NCBI GenBank assembly: GCA_029945375.1
Contig: CM057057.1
Span: 1,488,001 to 1,552,000, forward strand
Direction of reading: 5' to 3'
Origin: Agaricus subrufescens
Lineage: Eukaryota; Basidiomycota; Agaricomycetes; Agaricales; Agaricaceae
Length of the DNA stretch: 64,000 nucleotides
Below are positions 11,595-22,030 of the stretch, one piece after another. How positions within the stretch are numbered: position 1 is the first letter of the stretch; each line of letters starts with the position of its first letter. Both the position numbers and the translations under genes were made by a program. The notes beneath the pieces are model-generated. The model saw only the letters and a program-made list of their open reading frames with translations, was not told the DNA's origin and made no database searches.

Positions 11595-14085
11595 TCAAAA
11601 CCAATTGTCCTCTTCTTCCTCCGGCTCCGGAAAATCGTCATCCAGGGTCATCTTCTCTCCAATATAATCATAATAACTACGTGCACAATGATGTGCTACC
11701 TTCTTCATTATCCATGCCATCCTTTTCGCCCGCTCCTCAGGATTCAAGGAACCCATAAACATGTCCTCAACAGTATAGCCGAACATTGACTTCAAAAACT
11801 GCAAAAAAAACAAAATTTCGCGGGGATGGAACGTCCACCGCTTATGCAAGCTCTCCTCAACCAACTCACCATCTATCCGGCTCTTAGCTTTCCATGTCTT
11901 CCACATCACAAACCCAGCCAGAGCAACCCTCTCGTGGCAGCCGCAATGAAAATGATTGGGCTCGCGAGAAATGTTGGTTGACGCATTAGGGTTCTGGTTT
12001 CGGGGCAACGGGGTTCCGAATATTCGGACAGGCCCCTCGGTGTTATCAGTCTCCGTAATGATCTTCCGGTTAAGCTTGACATGTGGGATGCATAGATAAT
12101 TATTGCTGTGATTACGCAATAATTCGAGTGTGAGATTGTAGTCAGCCGTGGCCACGTCAGGGAGATAGTCGGGGTCTTTTCGAATAAGTTCGAAACCAAG
12201 AGGGAACTCGGGAAGTTCATCCATAGGCCCTGCATTCAACCAAGCTGCCGCAAACTGTATGTGACTCGCTAAAACTTCAAGTCAATAACAGATAGGAGAT
12301 TGTCAGAAATTCTTGTGGCACCTTCTTTCTCAGCCCATCGTTTCCTTTGTTTCCCCAAAATTACGTCAGCGCGGGCAGCCTTAGCAATGGAATGTTCAGA
12401 AGCACGATAATCTATAAACAGAGGTCAATGACGAGATGCCGGTAATAGATTTACCAATTGTGGCTATCTCACCTTCCCGATTCTTCCCGTTAGATTTAGT
12501 GCCCTTATTCTCGGCATCCTTCGTCTTCTCTGACACATCGGGTCTCGTTTTATCTTTCAGGCTACTCTTTGCATCCACCTTTTTTGAAGTAGCGGCCCCC
12601 GTTTCTTTCCCCCCAGCGGTATCATTGTCGCGAGCTTTGGCCTTTGAGCTCGCCGCAATGATTTCTGTCGGACTGGTTTCTTCGTCATTGAATATATCAG
12701 AATCTCCCGCGTCTGAACCACTTGAGACTTCCACGTATTTAGTCTCTAAGAAGATTATTAGGATAGACCTGTACACTGAATAAAGATGAAACCTACTTTT
12801 ATTAGGTGGAGCATCCACAGAGAATCTTCTCTTGAAAAGTTGTTGCTGCAATTCTGCTTCTATTATTCGAGGCAGTCAGTATTAGGGTAATGCAAAGATG
12901 GTGAACATGCTTACTGTCTTTGGGTGTAAGCAAGTTCATATCGGCACTATTGTCACTGAAATCCTTCTCATCCTCACTTCCGCTCTGGTTGATACGTTTC
13001 AACGAGACAGGGCCCAACTCAGAGATGTCCGGAGAGGGAGATGGTTGTGAAGCCTGGACCACCGGTATAGTTGGCGCGGTGGAAAGTGAGGTATTGTTGG
13101 TTGGAGCAACGTCCGGGGAGGGAGGTGGTTGTGAAGCCTGAGCCACTGGTATGGTCGGCATGGCGGGAAGTGGAGTACTGGCGGGAGGGACTGTGCCTTC
13201 ACCAGACGCGGGTGGCTGGAGAGCCGGAGCTACTTGTTTGGAGGGAACAACGGGAGCAACTACGCTTCCACCCGCCGCACCATGAGGCTCGGAGGCCTCG
13301 GCGGACGAAGGAGGTATGAGGCTTGGTCCCCCGCTTGCAGCAGTTGCGCTGGACAAATCGGGAGACGTATCCATCAAGTCGGCAGCAGGAGGCCCAGAGC
13401 TCTCAGCAGTGGTAGACAAAGAGGGCGCGTCAACAGGAGTCTCAGCGCTCTCAGCAGTTGCACTAACGTCTGTTCCACCGGTAAGTAAATCCTAGAAATT
13501 TATGGGCCAAATCATTAGAATCATGACAAAAGTATGAGAGAAACAGCGTACAGTTTGTTGCGAGCCATGGACAGTCAAAGTATCTGGCACACTTTGCTCG
13601 TGTGCAGCCTTTTATTGTAAATGATGAGCGCTTGTATTGGCTTATGACACAAGAGCTTACCACAGCGACAGCAAGCGCTTTTTTTGCTTTGCTGAACTTG
13701 AGTTTCGCTCCTCTAATTGAACCTTGCAGTCTTGTCAACCTGACTTCGAGGGGAGATGACGTTAAAGGACAAAATAATCCGGGAAGCCTCTAGTCACCTG
13801 TAGAACCACGACGCGCTATGTTGTGTTGTTTGGCCGTCTCAAGGTTGGCCTTCTCAGACTCTAGATTGGCGAGATCCGAGTAGGCCTCGTCAACCTTGCG
13901 TTGAAGGATCCGTATGTCTACGATAAGATTAGTTTCTAGAATATTTACGACGCGGCCAACACTTACTGTCAGCCATTTTTTCGCCGAGTGTCTTGGAGAG
14001 AATACCAGCGAATTCAACGCGGGTTAAATAGTCAGTGGCGACAAGGTGCAGGGCTGCCGGGACAGTAGCACCGTTCTGCGTATTG
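11595..14085 (-). CDS. KDZ-element cargo gene, about 680 residues, many exons
   Basis: Minus-strand gene of at least ten exons that join in phase: (14085)-13967, 13917-13798, 13722-13661, 13608-13552, 13491-12915, 12859-12797, 12745-12473, 12411-12322 and 12268-11595, preceded by a short exon whose limits are unclear. Part order: a helical or coiled-coil start (LQRKVDEAYSDLANLESEKA); a Lys-rich stretch; a long Pro/Ala/Ser-rich linker with a repeated AMPTIPVAQASQPPPSPD-type unit; an acidic and Lys-rich region; and a C-terminal domain of about 220 residues ending in an acidic EPEEEEDNWF tail. I do not recognise the C-terminal domain. It contains FHCGCHERVALAGFVMWKTW, with possible metal-binding Cys/His. 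The 5' end is uncertain because the sequence upstream is a repeat. Because it lies inside the transposon, it is cargo or an accessory transposition protein. Confidence 0.6.
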
Positions 14086-14149
14086 TAATTCTGAGCACGT
14101 CATATCGGAAGTGAATACTACCGTACTGTCGTATTGTTGTAAGTCGTGT

Positions 14150-14960
14150 CAGTGTGGAACCACGCTGCATATCTCAGAGGGGATACGAGCCGAGCGGTCT
14201 ATGGAAACCTGAAGGGTGGAGAGGGTCATGAGTGTCAGTGGGGCCACGCGTATCTCAGAGGGGATACTGATTTGAACTACTTGCCGGAAGAGCGTGTGTG
14301 CGATCGGAGTTGATCTGCGCTAAATATCTTGCAGAGAGGGGGTGTCGGTGAGGGTAGAGATATTGGCATTCATTTTACAAGAGATCGAGCGGTCCATGGC
14401 AAGCTGAAGGAAGGGAGGGACATAGATGTCAGCGGTGGTGGAGTAAGTGAAGGTCGGGTTGTGGTCTCAATCGGGCAAAGTATCAAACATCCGCAAACAT
14501 TGATTCTGTCATTCGTTGGATATGGAGTAAATTTTACGCCATCTCAAACACAACCTCCCTTCAGGTTTCCATGGACCACTCGGCTCGTATCCCCTCTGAG
14601 ATATCCGAGTGTGACCCCACTTGGCTTGTATCTCCTCTGAAGTATCCGACGTGGTCCCACTCGGCTCGTATCCCCTTTGAAATATTTGAGCGTGACCCCA
14701 CTGACCAGTGAATCCCTCCCCTCCCTTCAGGTTTCCATGGACCAGTGCTTGACTTCTTGTATAATGAACATTAATATCCCTACCCTCACCGACACCACCT
14801 ATCTTCAACATTCTAACGTAGATCAACTACGATCGCGCACAAGCTTTCTCGGCATGAATTTCAAATTGTGACTACGATCGCGCACATGCTCTCTTCGGCA
14901 TGTATGTCAAAGTATCCCCTCTGAGATATTCGAGCTCTGAGATGTTCGAGCGTGACCTCC
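14150..14960. repeat. Imperfect large inverted repeat with dispersed short units
   Basis: The unit containing CTCGGCTCGTATCCCCTCTG occurs inverted at about 14170-14270 and direct at about 14575-14690, with further fragments to about 14940. A second unit (GGTGTCGGTGAGGGTAGAGA at about 14340) is inverted at about 14775. The whole stretch can therefore fold back on itself with a loop near 14500. No gene is supported here, though the first exon of the minus-strand cargo gene may start inside it. Confidence 0.65.
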
Positions 14961-15250
14961 GGCATCAAGGGTATATAGGTCGATGGCGAAGTTTTCCCAC
15001 CCTGGTTCCCTCTCCTCTGCCGTCCTCTACCATGGTCAACGTTGAACTCCAAGCACTGCCGAGCGCCCGCGGTATGCGACGAGTGACACCGAGATTGTGA
15101 ATGAGTCGGCCCCGGGCAAGAGGCAGGGGTCCCCCTTCAGCAAACATCTCGCTTTCTCAAGTAGGATGTGAAGGTACTCGCTCGGCATATGCCAGCGATT
15201 CCTCACTGCACGACACCTGCACCGTTGGAAATGACGGACAGGTTACTGTG

Positions 15251-15403
15251 GTGGGACATTTGGACATCGGGGGCTCTTTTTTTACTGCGTTCACCGCAGT
15301 GGGACATTTGGACATCGGGGGCTCTTTTTCTTACCGCGTTTACCGCAGTGGGACATTTGGACATCAGGGGCTCTTTTTTTTACCGCGTTTACTGCGGTTG
15401 GAC
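15251..15403. repeat. Three-copy tandem repeat, unit 48-49 bp
   Basis: Units start at 15251, 15299 and 15348 with GTGGGACATTTGGACATC, followed by GGGGCTCTTTTTTT and a pyrimidine- and CG-rich tail. Short homopolymer length differences separate the copies. No function is seen. Confidence 0.85.
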
Positions 15404-15692
15404 AAGCCTCATCACGAGACTTCATAACTGAGCATCATCACGCAGCAAGGTGGGCCGTCTTTTTATTACTATTGTAACTCCATGTTGATCATGCCATCGT
15501 CTGATGATGCCCTGGAGTTCTTTTCTCCATTTTCTCAAGTGATACGTTTTGGAATTTCGGCGTTCGTTTGTTTAAATGTGCTTATGTCAACAAGGTATGT
15601 CTTGATCCATTTTGCCCAACAAGAGTAATAAACTCGTTGCGTAGGACTTTTGAATGTGGCCATTGATTCCTTCAAGTCTGCGGTGCTTCGTG

Positions 15693-15895
15693 CTAGGTAT
15701 GTTGACCGTCCTCTATTATCCAGTAACACTGCCAACGCATATCTGTAGTTGTAGCCTAGCCTTTTGCCGACAGCGCGACTTGGTAAGGATTTACCCTGCC
15801 AGGCCAGGTATGTTGACCGTCCTCAATTATCCAGTATCACTACCAACACATATCTGTAGTTGTAGCATTTTGCCGACAGCGCGACTTGGTAAGAG
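15693..15895. repeat. Tandem duplication of about 95-110 bp
   Basis: Two adjacent copies begin GGTATGTTGACCGTCCTC (near 15695 and 15807) and end GCCGACAGCGCGACTTGGTA. They differ by a few substitutions and a short deletion. Nothing suggests coding. Confidence 0.8.
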
Positions 15896-15899
15896 ATTT

Positions 15900-17326
15900 A
15901 TTTGTTCACGATAATTTGCTAACCTTCATTTCGTGAGATACTTACCGTGGCCTCTGCATCTGTCGGCGTACAGGATCAGTGAGGAGCATCTTGTGTATGA
16001 CTTAAGATAAGTGGCCAGCAAGCTAAATACAGATCTAACTTCTAACAATGATTACTAGAATTATGCTTCGTATATTTGGTAGTAGTACATCATGTCTATT
16101 ATATTCTAAAGTGGACTTTGGATGTGGATTGGCGGCGGATCCCCGCCAATCCACATGCTAAGTCATTGTAGATAGCAAACTTGTATTAGAACAACTTGTG
16201 CTTTTATCTTGTTGTAGACCCAAGCATTGTATATACAATCATCATGCTATTCGTTTCATTGTTATTGCGTTAAGGTTAGGGTTGCTCCTGCATAAGGCTA
16301 GGACACCCGGCATGCTCTGCCGTTTTCCTGTCGTTGGTCAACATGCTTGATGATCAACATGCTCAACGACACGCTCAACATGCGTGTACAACATCAATTA
16401 ATTATATACTTTGCCATAAGGATTGGTTCACGAATCTCTCGAATCCGAATCATTAGTTCTAATGATTATCTTTCGCACAACTTACACACTGAAGTTGTGG
16501 ACGAAGACGTCGATCAAAGGTTTTCCGTCAAACGTACTAAGAGTGTTCGTGATATATACAAAGGGCTCCGACTGAGAAGCGGAAAGAGCTGAGAAGAATA
16601 GTATAATAACATCGCCATTATGATCTTGAGTGTGTAAGTCTTGTTTGTCCTCAATGATTAACGCATGAGACAACACGTTCAGGCCAACATCGAAAGGCTC
16701 CGTATGCGGAAGACGAGCAGGCCGGGTTTCACCATAGTATGTCAGGCAAGACTGCACCCGGATTTGTGAGCGCAAGAATGATTTAAGGCTAGTGTTGAGA
16801 TCTCGGTCCTAAGACCCGTGGTCCATGGGCAGCACTCTGTGGTTGTGAGTCCCGAATCAGTCAAGACCCCATGCTTTTATTGAACGTACAATTACCGGCA
16901 ATCTGAAGTTTGAAAAGTATATAAACCGTGACTTTGACCGGCGCTGACGTTGAGATTCATGAGTATTGTTTTCACGGTGCAGAAAGTGATACTGCCATCC
17001 TTCATTGCAGTTGCGCTTATCATAGCCAAGGTCCTCCAATTGAAGTCTCTGTAGATTCATGGAAATGCGTTTGAAGGTAAAGTCACAACCAGTATGTCCA
17101 CTTGGACGTACCATCCTCCAGGTCCATAAATCCAACTTCGATGCAACAGTACTACGTTGAAGTGAACTCAGGACGTATGAACGGTCAGCCAACACGAAGT
17201 CTTATAAGGTCAATATTGGCTTTACGATGATCAATCACTCGAAGGAATAAATTACAACAATCAAAAGGGGATGTATTAAAAGGTATATAACTTAGGGGAG
17301 CGGATACATTTGATGATTAAGGAATA
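15900..17326. other. Gene-poor interior of the KDZ element with a hairpin
   Basis: Two minus-strand frames (16775-16482 and 17195-16857) are open, but I find no motif and no clean exon chain, so they are not called as genes. At 16122-16156 there is a perfect 14-bp inverted repeat (ATGTGGATTGGCGG and its complement) around a 7-base loop. Short repeats of CAACATGCT(C/T)AACG occur near 16340-16385. Confidence 0.4.
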
Positions 17327-18665
17327 TTAAGTAGGACGTTGAGGGCTACAAGACAGGCTGTTTCTAAGGGCCTCTAATTCGGCCAGCAACGCCTGGTTGG
17401 CGTTGTGTGAAGCCGCCAACTCTGCTTCGGCGCTCGCAACTGCATTGTCCCTTTCTAATAACCTTTCCTCCACATCTGCTCGCGCTTTCTCTGATGCTTC
17501 CAGGTTCTGTGCGAGGGCTAAGGTAGTCGAACGCTTGGCTACGACTAGTTGGGTCATGAGGGATTGGAAATCGTTCACGAGGGTGGCACATTGATCTATG
17601 GCATCTCTCCTCATGCGTTCAGAAGCAAAATGAACGGAGGCAGAGGAGCCGGTGGCTTGTTGTGCTAGGATGAGGACATAAGAGTCAGTCTCAAGGGCCA
17701 GTCTTTCCGCCTGAGGGTACAGGGTCAGTGTCAATAGAATCACGCTGAATAGATCCTTACTCGGGCAATTATCAACGGTAGTTCTCGGTTGTATCTGGTG
17801 GTTGCGGAGGAGGCATCACTGATTGGCCTTCGGTTCTCATTTTGCCGGGGTATCCCTAAGGGCGCAAAATAAAGGCAGAGTAGGGTGAAAAATCAAACAA
17901 CGCACGATAGACCATGTTGCCTCTCATGACGCCATCCACCAGCCCGTACTTCACGGCTCTCTCTCCGGTCTTTAACCTCCTAATTTTCTCCAGCCGTTGC
18001 GAAACGTCGTCTTCATTCTCAAGTCTTGTTGCTTCGGGTACTTGCAATGAGCTGTTGGCCGTGAGATGCTGTTGGCCGTGAGATTCCTCTACGACTAATA
18101 GAACCGGATCTATGGGTATTTCAAGATTGGGGATGGCCTGCATCAGAGAACGGTCACGCGCGTTCGAGAACGCATCTGGCGGCTCCACCTCGCGTCTCTT
18201 CAAGCGCATCCGGTGAGTGATGATAGAAGTAATGGCAGGGGGGGGGAGAAAGACTCACCATCTCTTCTTGTAGGTTCTCAGGTGAACACTGTAGGTGAGA
18301 GAAATCAGCGCTACGTGCTTCAGCAGTAGCAGTATCCTGTGTAGTAGACTGCATTATATCATCAGAGGGAGGGGAGAACGCGTCCCTCATTGCGGACTCG
18401 GTTAGAAGAACAGTGAAGCCGGTTGAATCAGCTGTACATTGACTCTAAGTGGCAGAGTCACATCGTCAGAATGATCAAACACAACGAAATTAGAACATAC
18501 CTCATGGTTGGGCACGATCCCGCGTCGCTTCGAACAGGCGCAAGTTGATTTCAATGGAAGGCCAGGACATACGTGGCACCGTCTCGGCGCCCAAGCGGAT
18601 GTTACAGACACAGGATGAGTCGATCTTGGACGCTTGCTGGCGCGCCTAGTTCCAGCGGGAGTCAT
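17327..18665 (-). CDS. Divergent partner gene of the KDZ transposase: Cys-cluster plus coiled coil, 373 residues
   Basis: Five exons join perfectly in phase on the minus strand: 18665-18501, 18444-18259, 18197-17906, 17855-17761 and 17710-17327. The product is 373 residues. Residues 1-25 are basic (KRPRSTH). A Cys-rich segment follows (RRCHVCPGLPLKSTCAC with another Cys shortly after) that could bind zinc. The middle is polar (LENEDDVSQRLEKIRRLKTG). The last 100 residues are a strongly predicted coiled coil (ARADVEERLLERDNAVASAE). The start codon lies 125 bp from the first in-frame ATG of the divergently transcribed transposase, so the two probably share a promoter. I believe similar small Cys-cluster genes accompany fungal KDZ transposases, but that is memory, not a search. 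A DNA-binding or oligomerising helper of transposition is the reasonable guess. Confidence 0.7.
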
Positions 18666-18790
18666 GAAGGCAACGTCAAGTCATTCTTTGTCAGACGGTC
18701 AGCAAATTTATCAAAAAAACAGAGTACGAGAGTACTCAGTGTTGGGTTTGCTTGTACACGTCGCACTCCTTTCACACTTTACTCCATCAG
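18666..18790. promoter_or_regulatory. Bidirectional promoter between KDZ transposase and partner gene
   Basis: Only 125 bp separate the start codon of the minus-strand partner gene (18665) from the first plausible ATG of the transposase (18791). The stretch includes a palindrome-like GTACGAGAGTACTC (about 18723-18736), which resembles the GAGTAC..GTACTC core of both subterminal satellites. The transposase might therefore bind and regulate its own promoter. This is inferred from sequence only. Confidence 0.45.
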
Positions 18791-21700
18791 ATGCCCGGTC
18801 CCCGACATCGTCGCCTTCTCACCCCTCCTCCTGGGGCCCAGATCACCCTTCAACGCCCTTCAGAGATACCGAGCAGTGCAACAACGCAACCGCAGTCGCA
18901 GCCGGGACCTTCCCCGCAGAAGAGGGAACGCCTTCTCGTCTCGATAAGCTCGCGGCCATCCCCTAATCCGCCAGGCACCTCCACCCAGGCCAAACCATCT
19001 GAAATCGCGTCAGAGTTGGCCGGTGCATCTACAGATTCGCGCAAGGGTTCCAGCCATGATGAAATTGACACGGGAGGATACGGAATAGGCTCGGCTCCTG
19101 GTGGCAACGAATGTTGTGACGAAATGGCCAGCGTATTGTACAATGTCGATGGCATGCAGCCTGTGGCAGACGATGCCCGACCTTCTGATAATTATGACGT
19201 GTTTGCGGAAGCCGTCATGACCGAGGCCATTCCGTTCTTCCAACTGGGCCCAGAGCTCTATGTTGTTACAGGATGGGATGTAAAATGGGCAAAAAGAACA
19301 GTGTGTTGCGTACCTGCATCCCCTGCGTGCATAACCACTAATGTGAATCCTGACCTTAGCACCACTGGTACCATCTCCAGATGGATCGACGTCTGGACGG
19401 CAACGTATTTCCGGTGTGTTACTGTCCGAGTGCTAGGGAGAGGGAAACGTGTGTTCACCAGCGTTACTTGTCTGAAGAGGGAGCATCGCACAATCTAATT
19501 TCTGAAGGTTCGTAGACGTTATCTTGATGCCTACGAGGTCTTATCGAAACCAAAGGACACGTCGAGCCTGTCATTCTGTTTTGGAGGGATACGGCCGAAG
19601 AAGGTTATATCAACTTATTCTCAGTTAGTGTCGAGGGCCCTCCTTCCATGGCCAAGAACAGAGTGGTGGTGACGTATACGGGGGCAGACACTGGGTTCGG
19701 CCATTGGAGATGTTCGCGAGAAGGGAGCAATGGCTGCGCTCACATATTGAAGTGCCAGGTTTACCTAGGCCAACTTCTCACGGCGAATAATGGCTCGAGC
19801 GATCACAGCATCGCTATAACCGGTGAGATGACTAGCCTCAAGCCTTAGCAAACCTGCGCTGAAAAATTTCACAGAACAAGTTCGTGTTCAGGCAGTAGCC
19901 AAGACCGGCACACACTGTGTCTCATATCAATCCATTATGATGTCTGATTGGGCACGCCTGCCAACTGATGAATTACTTTATGATGATCCTCCGCCTGTGG
20001 AACATGTTCCCAACCCCATTCCACTGACACCAGAAGGGCGGTGCAGTTGCGGGCGCCCATTTGACCCTAACTCTTTTGTGTTCGAAAAACACTGCACTGT
20101 GTTTACATTGTTGAGACCACTTTCGACTTGCATTCAGCTCCAAAAGTGCCCAAACTGCCCTTCCATTCGAAATTCCAGCCGAGCCATCGGACCCGATTGT
20201 CGTGAACTTGGCATATTCAACTACAACAATGCTCTCTTGTTTTCACACGATCTTCTAGATGAATATACGTCAGCCTTCACGTCATCCGAAACACCTTTCA
20301 GTGCTTGGATCAAGCTAGTCATTAGAAGATACCAGAAATGGTCAAGGCCCTCCGCTCCATCATTTGTTGAGGAGTCAATTTTCAGGAAAGTCTGGTTTGG
20401 GTTTGTTCACTTGCTTGATCTGTCCAATGACATGGTATGCCCTCGATGTGGGCCTACACCAGAGACAGTCATTTTTGATGGTGTTACACTGGCTTATAGC
20501 AAAAAAAACATCTTGGACACCATTTATCCACCAACCTCGAAACATCATCAGGCTATTATTCGGAACCACCGTTATCCAAGGAACCAGTCCTTCATTGAAA
20601 ACGCCCACTTGAGGAAGTTGTTGTCCTCAATTATGGGTGCACCACTCTTGCTCTCTAACATATTGTCAAGGAACAACAATGTGCGTTTCTTGAATATAAT
20701 TTCAGCTTTGCTAATCTATTTCTAAATTGTAGTCTGCAATTGATACAATTGATGTAAACATCATTGATGCAGCTATTCAAAAACTTCGTGATGTTGAAGA
20801 AGTGATCCAGCTCACTAGTGAAAGTTGTAATGGTCTCTATCATCTTTTGAACAGCTACTATGGCTCTTTTTCATTCAACACTGGGGGTGAGCCACCAGTT
20901 GAAGTGAGGAAATTTTTTTCACAAGTATGTTTCTATTATCTATTATTGCTGAAATAATATTCAATTAATGATAACAGATTTCAACAAATGAATCATGTCT
21001 GCAAGTGATCAACCGACCTGCTTTGAAGGCCTTAGAGGTTTTTCTCAGCATGCCTTCTCACAAAAATTTGCCCCAACTTTCCCCTGTGCCTTGTTTATAT
21101 AATCTGGCCTTACAGCAGTGGACACAGCATCAAAATTTCTCCACTGAATTATTGGCTGCTTTTGAATGGGTGAAGAGAAGAGTTGAAGGTGTCCTTCATG
21201 GTTCTATGCTTCATGATGACCCTTTACCAACTCAGGTTGATTCTAATATGGCCATTGATGGTGGTTGGAAAAAGGTATGAGTTTTATACTCATATTTGTA
21301 CTATATCTGTATTCTGACTTAATTATCTAGAGTGGCTGCAAGTACAGCTTGCCACAGATACGCCATAGACCACAATACCCCAATATGCCCAGTGATGTTT
21401 CACGGGAGCCAAAGGAACGAGGGGGGTCATGTAACAAGTTTTATGGTGAATATGGTGAGAAAAGGCTAACAGGAGGAATAATGGCTGCCTGGTGCACTGA
21501 TAGCATTTGCTATGGCTTCCATTTTATCCCTGAAAGTGAGGGGCGGAATGATGTTTTCTCTGCTCTTATTACACGATGGCCTAGTGCTCCCAAGTATGTG
21601 ATCTATGACTTTGCCTGCCAATTAGCCCCATATTGCAGAGCAAGGGAGCCAGAATTTTTTGCAGATACCACTTTTCTCATAGATGACTTCCATGCCCAAG

Positions 21701-21912
21701 GACATACAAAGTGTTCTACAGCCTTTTTTCTCAAAACACTTGTTCACACACAACCAGTTCTTGGGAGGATTAATTCTAGTGCAGCAGAATGTGGTAATGG
21801 TGGGCTTTCTAAGATCCGCAAGTCTGTGCGGTATATGGGTCAGGATAGAGCAATCTTGTATACATCTGTGTTTTTGTCAATTTGGAACCGCCTGAAGATA
21901 TTGAGAATGTAG
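18791..21912 (+). CDS. KDZ-type transposase with SWIM-like and CxC cysteine clusters
   Basis: Supported exons: an N-terminal Ser/Pro/Gln-rich exon from about 18791 (its 3' limit near 19290 is unclear), then 19360-19507, 19538-19822, 19875-20680, 20733-20924, 20978-21274 and 21331-21912. All junctions after 19538 are in phase. Order of motifs: a SWIM-like CYC-x8-CVH; a second cluster RCSREGSNGCAH; a CxC5-like cluster (CSCGRPFDP and, downstream, KCPNC); a CxC6-like cluster (MVCPRCGPTPETVIFDG); and the catalytic RNase H-like region with YDFACQLAPY, FLIDDFHAQGH and SSAAECGNGG, supplying candidate D, D and E residues. This matches the KDZ (Kyakuja-Dileera-Zisupton) family. Between 19508 and 19537 a 30-nt piece carries TAG and TGA in frame. 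It is either a very short intron or a damaged segment. Otherwise the enzyme looks intact. Confidence 0.85.
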
Positions 21913-22030
21913 ATAATGGAATTAATTTCTTGTTTATGCTGTTTATTTAGGGCATTAGGAATGTGGTTAATTCCAATTAAGTCAAGTCATAGTAAGGTAA
22001 ATAACAGATTACATGGTTTACATGATAGTT
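21913..22030. other. Transposase 3' flank
   Basis: AT-rich stretch after the transposase stop codon, presumably holding its 3' UTR. The right satellite begins directly after it. Confidence 0.3.

Noticed and set aside
16482..17195. Two minus-strand frames of 97 and 112 codons within the KDZ element
   Set aside because: They cannot be joined through a clean intron and match no family I know; possibly decayed coding sequence.
18573..18966. Plus-strand frames overlapping the partner gene's first exon
   Set aside because: The minus-strand exon chain is fully in phase, whereas these frames would cross its coding sequence and lack motifs.
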